From Candidatus Aminicenantes bacterium UBA876 (GTDB taxonomy: Bacteria > Acidobacteriota > Aminicenantia > UBA2199): a stretch of 6,028 bases of DNA. Each line of letters opens with the position of its first letter. Position 1 is the first letter of the stretch. The position numbers and the translations under genes are program-made. The notes beneath the pieces are model-generated. The model worked only from the letters and a program-made list of their open reading frames with translations, made no database searches and was not told where the DNA came from. The DNA lies in the NCBI GenBank assembly GCA_002294665.1, contig DBFQ01000002.1, positions 22,316 to 28,343 on the forward strand, written 5' to 3'. Positions 1-6,028 of the stretch are shown one piece after another.

Positions 1-2002
1 TGGCGTCCAGCCGGCCGAAGGCGTTGAGGCGCGCGTTCGGCCCCGCCTGCCATTCCGACAGGGTTCCCAGGTCATTGGCCACCGGACCGTTGCCGAACGG
101 CGCACTTCCCATGCCCATGTGGGCCATAAATGAAAAGGAGAACAACCATCTCCGGCCATGTCCGCTGACAGCAAACCGCAACTGGGCGTAAAAAGGATCC
201 TGTTCAAAAGTGGAGTTGTTCAGGGTGTAGGCTTCGACCGGCCGGTCAAGCAGGTAGACAAGGCGTTGGTCCACCATCTGCAAGTGACCGAATTCAGCCG
301 CGTAATCCACTGTCAATAGATGGCGGAAACGCTTGAGCATACCGCTCACATCCAGGGTCCAGCGTGGGGAAATCGGTGTGGAGAATTCCAGGGAAATTTG
401 TTCCCGCCGGGGTGCCTGGAGATCGGGATCAGCCATGTGGGCTGAGGCTCCGGTCAATCCATACAGAGATGACGCTTCACCCGGCTGAAAAAGACCGTCA
501 CCGTTGATATCCGCCGCCCAGTTGTACACCATCCCCATGGGCCGCCGCGGCTCCAGGAACCGGCCGACATCGGGAGTGATGCGCAAGGGAGAAGCGCCAA
601 GTGCAAATCTCAGGCGGCTGCGCCGGCTGAGGTTCCACTCCAGTCCCAGGTCCCAATCAGCTCCCTGCCAGGAAAAATCACGCTGCGTGGAAATCCCGGA
701 AAGGCCGCTCCGGCAAAACCCCGCTTCACCGAGGAGTTTCAGTCCGGGAGAAAGCTTTGTCCAACCATTCAAGCCAAGCCGGTGATTCCAGACACGATGG
801 TTGTAACGGCTTCCCGGCAACCAGTCGATGCCCAACCACGGCCGCCCCGCAAACACCATGCCCGACATCGCCGGGGCAACCTCATCACCACCGTTCCAGA
901 CCTGGTGCAGGTCAGCCTCCATAGCCAATGCGGATCCTTGGGTCCGCCGCAGCGGCACCTTTCCCTTGAGCGTTGCAGTCACCGCGGTCAGGTCACCACG
1001 CTGCCATTCCGGCCACATCCCGTCTCCGTCATTATCCATCATTTCCTTGGAATGCGTCGCGCCGGGCACTCGGGATTCATCCTCAACCAGCAGGTTTGCG
1101 CGCAGCATTTCACCATTGCGCCCCTGCCATTGCATACCCGCCAACAGCGCGCTTCGTTCCAGGTCGGCCACCTCCTGGGGAAGCCGTCCCAATTCCGCGT
1201 CCAGCGCCGAGCGACTCAAGCGGTTGATGCCGGCGTACAGGTCCAGGAAACTTTTTTCCGCCTGGCGGCGGTAATGAACCAATCCCAACAAGGCCCGACC
1301 GGACTCGTTAAACATCGTGTCTCGCTGGTTGAAATCATTGAAATCCCGCTCGCGCTCAAGCGCGCTCAGCGAAATTCGAAGTTTGCCTTTTCCGACCTGT
1401 TTCTGCCAGCGACCGGAAACGTTCCAGGCGCGGTGAAACCGGCGCCGGGTCGCATAGAGCCGATCCGCGCGGTTGTAGGGATGGTTGAGAATCATGGTTT
1501 CCGCACCCGGACCCAGCCCACCCATATCAGGGAATACCCCGGACAAGCTCAGCCGGCTGCCGTTCGCACCGCTGGGAGCGGCATCTGTTTCGAATCCCGC
1601 ATCATGCTCAGCCGGAAAACCGTTGCTGACGCGGTATTCGTTTACCGCGGCCAGGGGCACCAGGAACCCGGGAGCGCCGGGACTCAGCGCCGACGTCGTG
1701 TCGGCGCCGCCATACCGCCATTGGACCTGATTCGCGGGTTCACCGTTCATGTATACCCGGGGGTTGTCCAACAGGGAAAAGCCGTTGCTTTCTTCCACCA
1801 TCATGGTGGTATCCGCCGCGTAGTTTTCCAGAAAGGCCGTGTAAAAACCGGCTCCCGGCAACAAAAACAGCAAATCACCGCCCAGGGAAGAGGGAGAGAA
1901 CACCCATTCGCGAGGCTCCTCTTGCGCAATTCCTCCAACCGCCAATAAAACGATCAGCAAACAGGTTGCAGCTGCAATCCGGGTCCTGAATGGAGTCTGC
2001 AT
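1..2002 (-). CDS. TonB-dependent receptor-like outer-membrane beta-barrel protein, 3' end outside window
   Basis: An open frame of 667 codons runs from ATG at 2002 to the left edge without a stop, so the C-terminus is missing. Residues 1-26 form a signal peptide (basic start, hydrophobic core, cleavage near GIA-QEE). Residues about 40-135 resemble a shortened receptor plug: LLFLLPGAG at 44-52, RVYMNGEPA at 82-90 (compare the usual xxxDGVNI), and VPLAAVNEYRVSNGFPAEHDAG at 115-136, which matches the 'vPldaIeEfqVltggfpAEyg' segment of Oar-like receptors. The rest alternates short amphipathic strands and loops. DINGDGLFQPGE (498-509), ADPDLQAPRREQ (524-535) and GPNARLNAFGRLD (654-666) match the late-barrel pattern of the same group as I recall it. 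No N-terminal carboxypeptidase-regulatory-like domain and no clear TonB box are visible, so energised transport is uncertain. It would act in the outer membrane; no substrate can be named. It starts 15 bases after the PAP2 stop, so it is probably cotranscribed with it. Confidence 0.8.
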   Translation of the reverse strand, partial: MQTPFRTRIAAATCLLIVLLAVGGIAQEEPREWVFSPSSLGGDLLFLLPGAGFYTAFLENYAADTTMMVEESNGFSLLDNPRVYMNGEPANQVQWRYGGADTTSALSPGAPGFLVPLAAVNEYRVSNGFPAEHDAGFETDAAPSGANGSRLSLSGVFPDMGGLGPGAETMILNHPYNRADRLYATRRRFHRAWNVSGRWQKQVGKGKLRISLSALERERDFNDFNQRDTMFNESGRALLGLVHYRRQAEKSFLDLYAGINRLSRSALDAELGRLPQEVADLERSALLAGMQWQGRNGEMLRANLLVEDESRVPGATHSKEMMDNDGDGMWPEWQRGDLTAVTATLKGKVPLRRTQGSALAMEADLHQVWNGGDEVAPAMSGMVFAGRPWLGIDWLPGSRYNHRVWNHRLGLNGWTKLSPGLKLLGEAGFCRSGLSGISTQRDFSWQGADWDLGLEWNLSRRSRLRFALGASPLRITPDVGRFLEPRRPMGMVYNWAADINGDGLFQPGEASSLYGLTGASAHMADPDLQAPRREQISLEFSTPISPRWTLDVSGMLKRFRHLLTVDYAAEFGHLQMVDQRLVYLLDRPVEAYTLNNSTFEQDPFYAQLRFAVSGHGRRWLFSFSFMAHMGMGSAPFGNGPVANDLGTLSEWQAGPNARLNAFGRLDA

Positions 2003-2006
2003 GTTG

Positions 2007-2011
2007 CCTCC
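2007..2011 (-). promoter_or_regulatory. Shine-Dalgarno site of the barrel gene
   Basis: GGAGG lies on the minus strand, four bases before the ATG at 2002 and inside the 15-base gap after the PAP2 stop. It is the clearest ribosome binding site in the window. It fixes this start, which is directly followed by a good signal peptide. Confidence 0.8.
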
Positions 2012-2017
2012 GGAAAA

Positions 2018-2941
2018 TCAGAGTATGATGCGTACGCCGATTCCCACGCCGTCGTGGTGAATCACCGGCGCCACCTGGACACGCCTGGAGCGCCTGTGAA
2101 TCACGAACCGGGAAATGGCATAACCGACCGCGGCTCCCAGCACCACGTCGGAAAGCCAGTGCAGGTCATCCGTAACCGTAGCCATCCCTCCGAGGGTTGC
2201 CAGAGAATACGCCAGCACGGGGATCACTACGGTTTCACGGTACTGGTGGGCCAATACCGTCGCCAATGACCACAAAGTGACGGTGTGCCCGGAAAACATG
2301 GCATCGTAATGCGACCATTTGCCGGCTTCATAACGTTTAAAAAAGCCGGACGGTCCCGCCCAACGGTCTTCCCCGCCAAAAGCGGAGGGCCGGCATCTGC
2401 CGGTCAGGTGTTTCACTACCTGGACCACGATAAATGAATGCAGCATTGATTGCAGGGCAAGATACCCGGTTTCCTTGGCGTGCTCGTTACGGGTCAAGGC
2501 TCCGCCGACCCAGATGGCTCCGGCCAGGGCAAAGGGATAACCCTGAGCCATATCGGAAAAGAAAGGGGTCGACCGGTCGACCCAATCGTGCCTGTCCTGG
2601 AATGCCTTGATATCCTGATAAATGGCTTCGTCGTTGTGAATCAATACACCGGTCAGCGCCAGCAACCCTCCCCACAACAGCAGGTCCTTTCCGGAAGCCC
2701 GGAAAGGTGAAGACCACAAGCGTTTTTCGTCCTCCCAGAAATCTCGGAAAAAGCGGCGTTTTTGCGGGGCATCCGTTTCGCTGTTTTCCGCATCCTTATC
2801 GCGGGAAACGTTTTTTGAATCAGTCGCGCCGATTGTTTCCTGTTGATCGGCCTCGTCATTGACAGGCGCAGCAGTTGCGGCCAGCGGTTGCAGCCACAAT
2901 GCCGCTACCAGTGCACAGGCTGTGAGTTTGGCAATTTTCAT
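2018..2941 (-). CDS. PAP2-superfamily phosphatase, membrane-bound, with signal peptide
   Basis: The gene encodes 307 residues from ATG at 2941. An in-frame GTG at 2992 would add 17 residues and overlap the upstream gene by 20 bases. ATG is preferred because it is followed at once by a signal peptide (MKIAKLTACALVAALWLQPLAATAA). A charged, low-complexity segment follows (about 28-65), then hydrophobic segments near 87-101, 136-150, 160-176, 238-256 and 265-281. The PAP2 core is recognisable. Motif 1 is KHLTGRCRP (K177, R184, P185, the Kx6RP pattern). Motif 2 is SGH with H219. Motif 3 is HWLSD with H261 and D265, the nucleophile and its partner. The arginine expected six residues before H261 is a threonine (T255). 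Family members hydrolyse phosphate esters such as undecaprenyl diphosphate, phosphatidate, or lipid A and PG phosphates, usually on the periplasmic face; the substrate cannot be chosen here. The last residues (VAPVIHHDGVGIGVRIIL) look like a beta-strand tail. The upstream site is weak (AGGG two bases from the ATG), so translation may be coupled to the M23 gene. Confidence 0.85.
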   Translation of the reverse strand: MKIAKLTACALVAALWLQPLAATAAPVNDEADQQETIGATDSKNVSRDKDAENSETDAPQKRRFFRDFWEDEKRLWSSPFRASGKDLLLWGGLLALTGVLIHNDEAIYQDIKAFQDRHDWVDRSTPFFSDMAQGYPFALAGAIWVGGALTRNEHAKETGYLALQSMLHSFIVVQVVKHLTGRCRPSAFGGEDRWAGPSGFFKRYEAGKWSHYDAMFSGHTVTLWSLATVLAHQYRETVVIPVLAYSLATLGGMATVTDDLHWLSDVVLGAAVGYAISRFVIHRRSRRVQVAPVIHHDGVGIGVRIIL

Positions 2942-2972
2942 GGCCCTATGGTAAACGAAGTCCCTGCGGGGG

Positions 2973-5225
2973 TCAACCGTTTTTTCCGCCACCTGCGGTG
3001 TTTTTCCAACTCCAGATACGCTCCGTATGGTTCCATGCCCGGTCGCGGCACTCCACCCGGATCTGGTGCGTGCCGGGTTGAAGCTGAGGGGGGTTGAAAA
3101 AGATTACCCGGTGCCGATCGGGATCGTATTCCGCATCCATTACCTGCTGATTCACGCGCACCTGCAGCGAAAGGTCATCGAGGCCGGTTCCTTCATCGGT
3201 AATGGTGATCAGAGGCAGGCTGGATTGGGATGAACGCGAAAACGATATGCGCGGGGGCCGGTTATCCCGTAACAGGGCATAGGTTCCGGAAACCCGTACG
3301 CGGGTGGTGTAGCGATGGTTCAGGCGATCGAAGCGGGTGGACACATAGTGCCATTTTCCCCGGATGTCGTCCCAACGGAATAGAGCCGCCTGCCGCGGGT
3401 TGGGAACCCGGCACGTAATCGTGTAGTCCACCTGGTCCAGGAAAGCGAAATGTCCCGGTCGCAGCTCCACCTGGGAAGACAGGCATGGGAAAGGCGCGGG
3501 GAAAAAACGTTTTTCGGCCAGCAGCAAGCGCGGCTCACGTACGCTGCCGGCCGCGAAGCGGGCGGAAAAATCGTTCCATTGAAAACGAGTCTCTTCCCCC
3601 GGCACCAGGCGGATCACACGCAGGGTTTTCTGAATCAGGGAACGCGGTGACCCGTTTTCCATGCGCGCGCATTGCAGCAAGAACAGGTGATCGGGTGCGG
3701 ATGAAACGGCGTCCACCTCACTTCCCGCGAAAGTAAACACCAGCCCATCCAGCACTGCTGCAGGAGGTTTCCAGTTCGAATCCGCTACGGCTACACGCAT
3801 GGCAACGCTTTTTTCGCCCAGCGCGGGTTCGCGTAAGTGAATGAGGATGGAATCACCTGCAATCCAGGCACCCGGGTCGATATCATCCAATAGCGGCGGG
3901 GACGCTGCCGCCACGGACATGCGCCGCACGGCGTAGACGGTATTGCCGCAAAGAAAACGTACCTCCAGGACCTTCGCAGCTTGAGGCTCAGCGATCTGCA
4001 GTTGCAACGGCAGTTGTTGGACCGGTTTCAAAGGCAGGGTAGAGATTTCAAGACCGGAATCATCCAGCGCCACCAGGTCCACCCGATCGGCTCCCGGGGC
4101 ATTCAACGCCGAAATTTCAACCAGGAGTCGTTTTTCACCTCTTCCGATCAACCTGAAGCTCAATTCAGGCCGCGGCCGGATTTCAACGGGGATCCGGCCA
4201 AGGCAGGCATTGCCAAACTGGTCCTGCCACTCCACCAGGACCCGGTGGCTGCCGGGCCGGCACTCGGCCAGGGCACGGCTGAGGCCAAGCCCGGTTTGTT
4301 CCAGGCTGAACCCGGGCTGGGAGAAAAGGTTGAAGAAAAAATTTCCCGCAGTGGAATCGTGCATGTCATACACGAAGCCCAACTGGTTGTTGTCTGCCCA
4401 GGTGAAACGCGAAAACCGCAGTTCAAATACCTTGCGCTCATCCAGCCATGCCCGCACCCGTGCCGGTGCCACCGGGCGTCCGCTGTCCGAAATGTCCCGG
4501 CCGCCGCTGACCGCGTCCACCCCGCCCATGATGATGATCGGATGGGCGGGAACGAAATCTCCTTGTTCCCGCCTCAACGGCACGCGGATCTCACCGATCG
4601 CACCGTTCACCACTCCGTCCGCCCGGGTGCGCAGAATCAGCGTGTGCATTTGGGGAGGCTTGTCGTCCTTGAATCCCGCCCGCACCAGGGGAAACGGGTT
4701 GAGGCGGGCTCCGGCCGAATCCCGGATTTCCAGGTGCAGGTGGGGGAAACCGCTGCCGGTTTCTCCGGAATATCCCAGCAATTCGCCCGCGCGCACTGGA
4801 ACTGGCGGGCTGAGGTCGATGTTGCCCACGTAACGCGTTCGCTTGCGTTGCTGCCATTGTTTCAGGATCTCTTCCAAACCGGGAGCGAAACGTTCCAGAT
4901 GAAAGTACAGCGAGATATTGCCGTCTTGATGGCGCAGGTAAATCCCCCGGCCGCTGCCGCGCCTCACCATACGCAGCGTCACGACATGGCCGTCCGTGAT
5001 TGCAACCACCGGCAGGCCCGTACGCTGGAAGGTGCGGAAATCCACACCGCCGTGAAAATGGCTGGAGCGGAAATCCTGGAACGAACTGCTGAAACCGTTG
5101 TGCCGCTTCAACGGAGACTGGTAGGGCGCGGCGGTTTCATCCCCTACCGCTGCCGGCAACAAAAGACAGGCCCATAGAATGAACAATGGAAACAGCGAAG
5201 ATATGTACTCGCGTAAGCGCCCCAT
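2973..5225 (-). CDS. Large secreted M23-family metallopeptidase with beta-rich C-terminal domains
   Basis: The gene encodes 750 residues. A signal peptide covers about 1-28 (basic n-region, core LFPLFILWACLLLP, cleavage near AVG-DE). C20 lies inside the hydrophobic core with W before it, so this is not a convincing lipobox. The LytM/M23 peptidase domain spans about 40-180. H58 and D62 (HxxxD) and H164 are the expected zinc ligands; H109 (YFHL) and H162 (HLHLE) are the expected catalytic histidines. All are present, so an active endopeptidase cutting peptidoglycan cross-bridges or stem peptides in the periplasm is likely. A stretch of about 22 residues (around 115-140) is inserted between H109 and HxH. 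I recall the same insertion, and the following 'D..PP' and 'D....g' segments, in large M23 proteins of Bacteroidota and related phyla. Residues about 200-750 are predicted beta-rich. The last 95 or so (RPPRISF, TITDEGTGLDDLS, LQPGTHQIRVECRDRAWN) look like an Ig-like fold. The ATG has almost no leader behind its promoter and no Shine-Dalgarno site. No other in-frame ATG occurs before residue 86. Confidence 0.9.
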   Translation of the reverse strand: MGRLREYISSLFPLFILWACLLLPAAVGDETAAPYQSPLKRHNGFSSSFQDFRSSHFHGGVDFRTFQRTGLPVVAITDGHVVTLRMVRRGSGRGIYLRHQDGNISLYFHLERFAPGLEEILKQWQQRKRTRYVGNIDLSPPVPVRAGELLGYSGETGSGFPHLHLEIRDSAGARLNPFPLVRAGFKDDKPPQMHTLILRTRADGVVNGAIGEIRVPLRREQGDFVPAHPIIIMGGVDAVSGGRDISDSGRPVAPARVRAWLDERKVFELRFSRFTWADNNQLGFVYDMHDSTAGNFFFNLFSQPGFSLEQTGLGLSRALAECRPGSHRVLVEWQDQFGNACLGRIPVEIRPRPELSFRLIGRGEKRLLVEISALNAPGADRVDLVALDDSGLEISTLPLKPVQQLPLQLQIAEPQAAKVLEVRFLCGNTVYAVRRMSVAAASPPLLDDIDPGAWIAGDSILIHLREPALGEKSVAMRVAVADSNWKPPAAVLDGLVFTFAGSEVDAVSSAPDHLFLLQCARMENGSPRSLIQKTLRVIRLVPGEETRFQWNDFSARFAAGSVREPRLLLAEKRFFPAPFPCLSSQVELRPGHFAFLDQVDYTITCRVPNPRQAALFRWDDIRGKWHYVSTRFDRLNHRYTTRVRVSGTYALLRDNRPPRISFSRSSQSSLPLITITDEGTGLDDLSLQVRVNQQVMDAEYDPDRHRVIFFNPPQLQPGTHQIRVECRDRAWNHTERIWSWKNTAGGGKNG

Positions 5226-5234
5226 TCCGCGGTG

Positions 5235-5262
5235 ATTGTAACAGACCCCCGGGGGTTGTCAA
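5235..5262 (-). promoter_or_regulatory. Sigma70-type promoter of the M23-PAP2-barrel operon
   Basis: On the minus strand, TTGACA (5262-5257, a perfect -35) is followed by a 16-base spacer and TACAAT (5240-5235, five of six -10 bases). TG one base before the -10 (5243-5242) makes it an extended -10. Transcription should start near 5228, only two or three bases before the M23 ATG at 5225. The spacer contains the 12-base perfect palindrome ACCCCCGGGGGT (5245-5256). This is consensus matching by eye; promoter use in this organism is assumed. Confidence 0.65.
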
Positions 5263-5284
5263 ATGCTTGGAGGAGTAAAAAGAG

Positions 5285-5307
5285 GGTGACAGGTATCCGG
5301 TGACAGG
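5285..5307. repeat. Pair of 9-base direct repeats, period 14
   Basis: GGTGACAGG occurs at 5285-5293 and again at 5299-5307, separated by TATCC. The pair lies in the gap between the PDZ and M23 genes, 23 bases upstream of the -35 box. It could be a two-site activator or repressor target, or the remnant of a longer intergenic tandem repeat. The sequence does not decide between these. Confidence 0.5.
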
Positions 5308-5312
5308 ACGAT

Positions 5313-5339
5313 AGGGGCGGCCCGCGGGGGAGCGCCCCT
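5313..5339 (-). terminator. GC-rich hairpin after the PDZ gene, possible terminator
   Basis: AGGGGCG (5313-5319) and CGCCCCT (5333-5339) pair as a perfect 7-bp stem around a 13-base loop, starting seven bases after the PDZ stop codon at 5346. No T-run follows directly on the minus strand; the nearest is five T's at 5281-5277, about 30 bases on. It may be a weak terminator, or an mRNA 3'-end stabiliser that allows some read-through into the M23 gene. Confidence 0.35.
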
Positions 5340-5345
5340 TTCCCG

Positions 5346-6028
5346 CTACTTTTTCCCTGCGGTTTTTTTCAGCGCTTCGAGGCGTTTGCGCACGCTTTCC
5401 ATGTCGCGGGCAAAAGCGCGGCGGTCCTCTTCCAATTGCTTTTTTCGGGATTCAAGGATTTCACGGACGCGCGTTTCAATTTTGTGGAGCTCATTTCGCA
5501 ACTGGTCCATGCCGGCGGTTGTGGCTTGCTCGACACCGTTTTCCATCAATTCCGCCTTCCAGGACAGGCGACGCAATTCTCGCCGTATCGGCTCCAGGCT
5601 GCGATGATGAACGGAAACCGCCATTTCACGCATGCGACGCCTGAATTCCTGCGATATCGGGCTTTCGGCCTTTCCATGCTGGAAAACGAAACGGCGGAAA
5701 GCCGGCAACGTGTCGTCAAAATCACCAGGGGCATACCTGCCGATCTCCGTTTCCGAGAGCTCGATCTCAGCGCGCTCGTCGGGACGCTCCTCCAGCGTCA
5801 GCAGGATCCCCTTGCGCAACTTGTCGCGTTGAACGTCCACTCGCAAACTGTCGCCCGGAGCCGACTCGCGCATGGCCCGGAACACATCGGCAACGGTCGC
5901 CACTTCGCGGCCGTTGATGGAGAGGATCCGGTCATGAACCAGCAGGCCGGCCCGTTCCGCCGGGGACCCGGGCTGCACGTCCATGACCCGCAGCGCACGT
6001 TCCGAGCCGCTCATCGTCAGCCGCAGGC
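5346..6028 (-). CDS. PDZ-domain protein with long helical C-terminal tail, 5' end outside window
   Basis: The frame is open through the right edge, ending in a TAG at 5348-5346. An ATG at 6014 exists but is probably internal: the codons before it read LRLT with no stop, no ribosome site precedes it, and LRL would be the first strand of the PDZ fold. Counting from that Met, a PDZ domain covers up to about residue 76, with VMDVQPGSPAERAGL (10-24), DRILSINGREV (28-38) and GDSLRVDVQRD (54-64), all standard bacterial PDZ signatures for binding C-terminal or extended peptides. Residues about 77-110 are acidic and proline-containing. About 120-217 is very rich in R, E, K and L with heptad-like spacing (170-217 especially), so probably a helical or coiled-coil tail. 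The missing N-terminus could hold an HtrA-like protease domain, a second PDZ or a membrane anchor. A second PDZ as in DegP is possible, but DegP-type proteins do not end in such a tail. The specific role is unknown. Confidence 0.75.
   Translation of the reverse strand, partial: LRLTMSGSERALRVMDVQPGSPAERAGLLVHDRILSINGREVATVADVFRAMRESAPGDSLRVDVQRDKLRKGILLTLEERPDERAEIELSETEIGRYAPGDFDDTLPAFRRFVFQHGKAESPISQEFRRRMREMAVSVHHRSLEPIRRELRRLSWKAELMENGVEQATTAGMDQLRNELHKIETRVREILESRKKQLEEDRRAFARDMESVRKRLEALKKTAGKK

Noticed and set aside
1687..1707. An 8-bp perfect stem with a 5-base loop (GCGCCGAC / GTCGGCGC)
   Set aside because: It lies inside the barrel coding sequence near residue 100, and stems of this size are expected by chance in GC-rich genes. 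There is no T-run and no nearby gene boundary.
1795..1809. Inverted repeat CCACCAT-C-ATGGTGG
   Set aside because: It is within the barrel coding sequence (TTMMV region). One or two such repeats are expected by chance in a window of this size.
782..1948. A 388-codon open frame on the plus strand
   Set aside because: It lies wholly antisense to the barrel gene. Its translation has no recognisable domain, no signal peptide and the R, Q, H, P-rich composition typical of a shadow frame in GC-rich DNA, whereas the minus strand gives clear receptor-like motifs.
2942..2992. A longer PAP2 product starting at the GTG at 2992
   Set aside because: It would place 17 charged residues before the signal peptide and overlap the M23 gene by 20 bases, with no better ribosome site than the ATG at 2941.
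5165..5170. Possible lipoprotein signal at C20 of the M23 protein
   Set aside because: The residues before the cysteine (L-W-A-C) fit a lipobox poorly, and the hydrophobic stretch continues past the cysteine. A signal-peptidase I site near residue 28 fits better.
3981..5177. A 398-codon open frame on the plus strand
   Set aside because: It is antisense to the M23 gene, whose catalytic residues are all present. The plus-strand product shows no motif and has a shadow-like composition.

Overview
The window carries four genes, all on the minus strand, so they read from the right end of the window to the left. Two run off the edges. The content is cell-envelope throughout: a PDZ-domain protein with a helical tail, a large secreted M23 metallopeptidase, a PAP2-type phosphatase, and an outer-membrane beta-barrel related to TonB-dependent receptors. 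The barrel implies a diderm (Gram-negative) bacterium. Its C-terminal region has an acidic DxNGDGxFQPGE-type loop, a DPDLQAP segment and a PNARLNAFGRLD segment. I associate this pattern with the Oar-like receptor expansions of Acidobacteriota and Aminicenantes-like lineages. The DNA is moderately GC-rich. The phylum guess is tentative, rests on recall of family patterns, and was not searched.

Layout from upstream to downstream on the minus strand. 6028-5346: the C-terminal part of a PDZ-domain protein, whose N-terminus lies outside the window. 5345-5226: a 120-base gap holding a GC-rich hairpin, a pair of 9-base direct repeats and a very good sigma70-type promoter (TTGACA, 16 bases, TGT-TACAAT). 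5225-2973: the M23 peptidase with all metal and catalytic residues in place and a long beta-rich C-terminus. 2941-2018: the PAP2 phosphatase, 31 bases downstream. 2002-1: the barrel protein, 15 bases further on with a clear GGAGG ribosome binding site; its 3' end lies outside the window. The short gaps make M23, PAP2 and the barrel a likely operon driven by the 5235-5262 promoter. The PDZ gene sits on the same strand but is probably separable from them.

How the genes might work together: the M23 enzyme would cut peptidoglycan peptides in the periplasm, the PAP2 protein would dephosphorylate a lipid-linked or soluble phosphate ester at the inner membrane, and the barrel would sit in the outer membrane. 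Shared work on envelope remodelling is an inference from adjacency only. I see no mobile element, CRISPR array, RNA gene, defence locus or obvious new system here. The points most worth a second look are the near-leaderless M23 transcript, the palindrome that fills its promoter spacer, the missing motif-3 arginine in the PAP2 protein, and the reduced plug of the receptor-like barrel.
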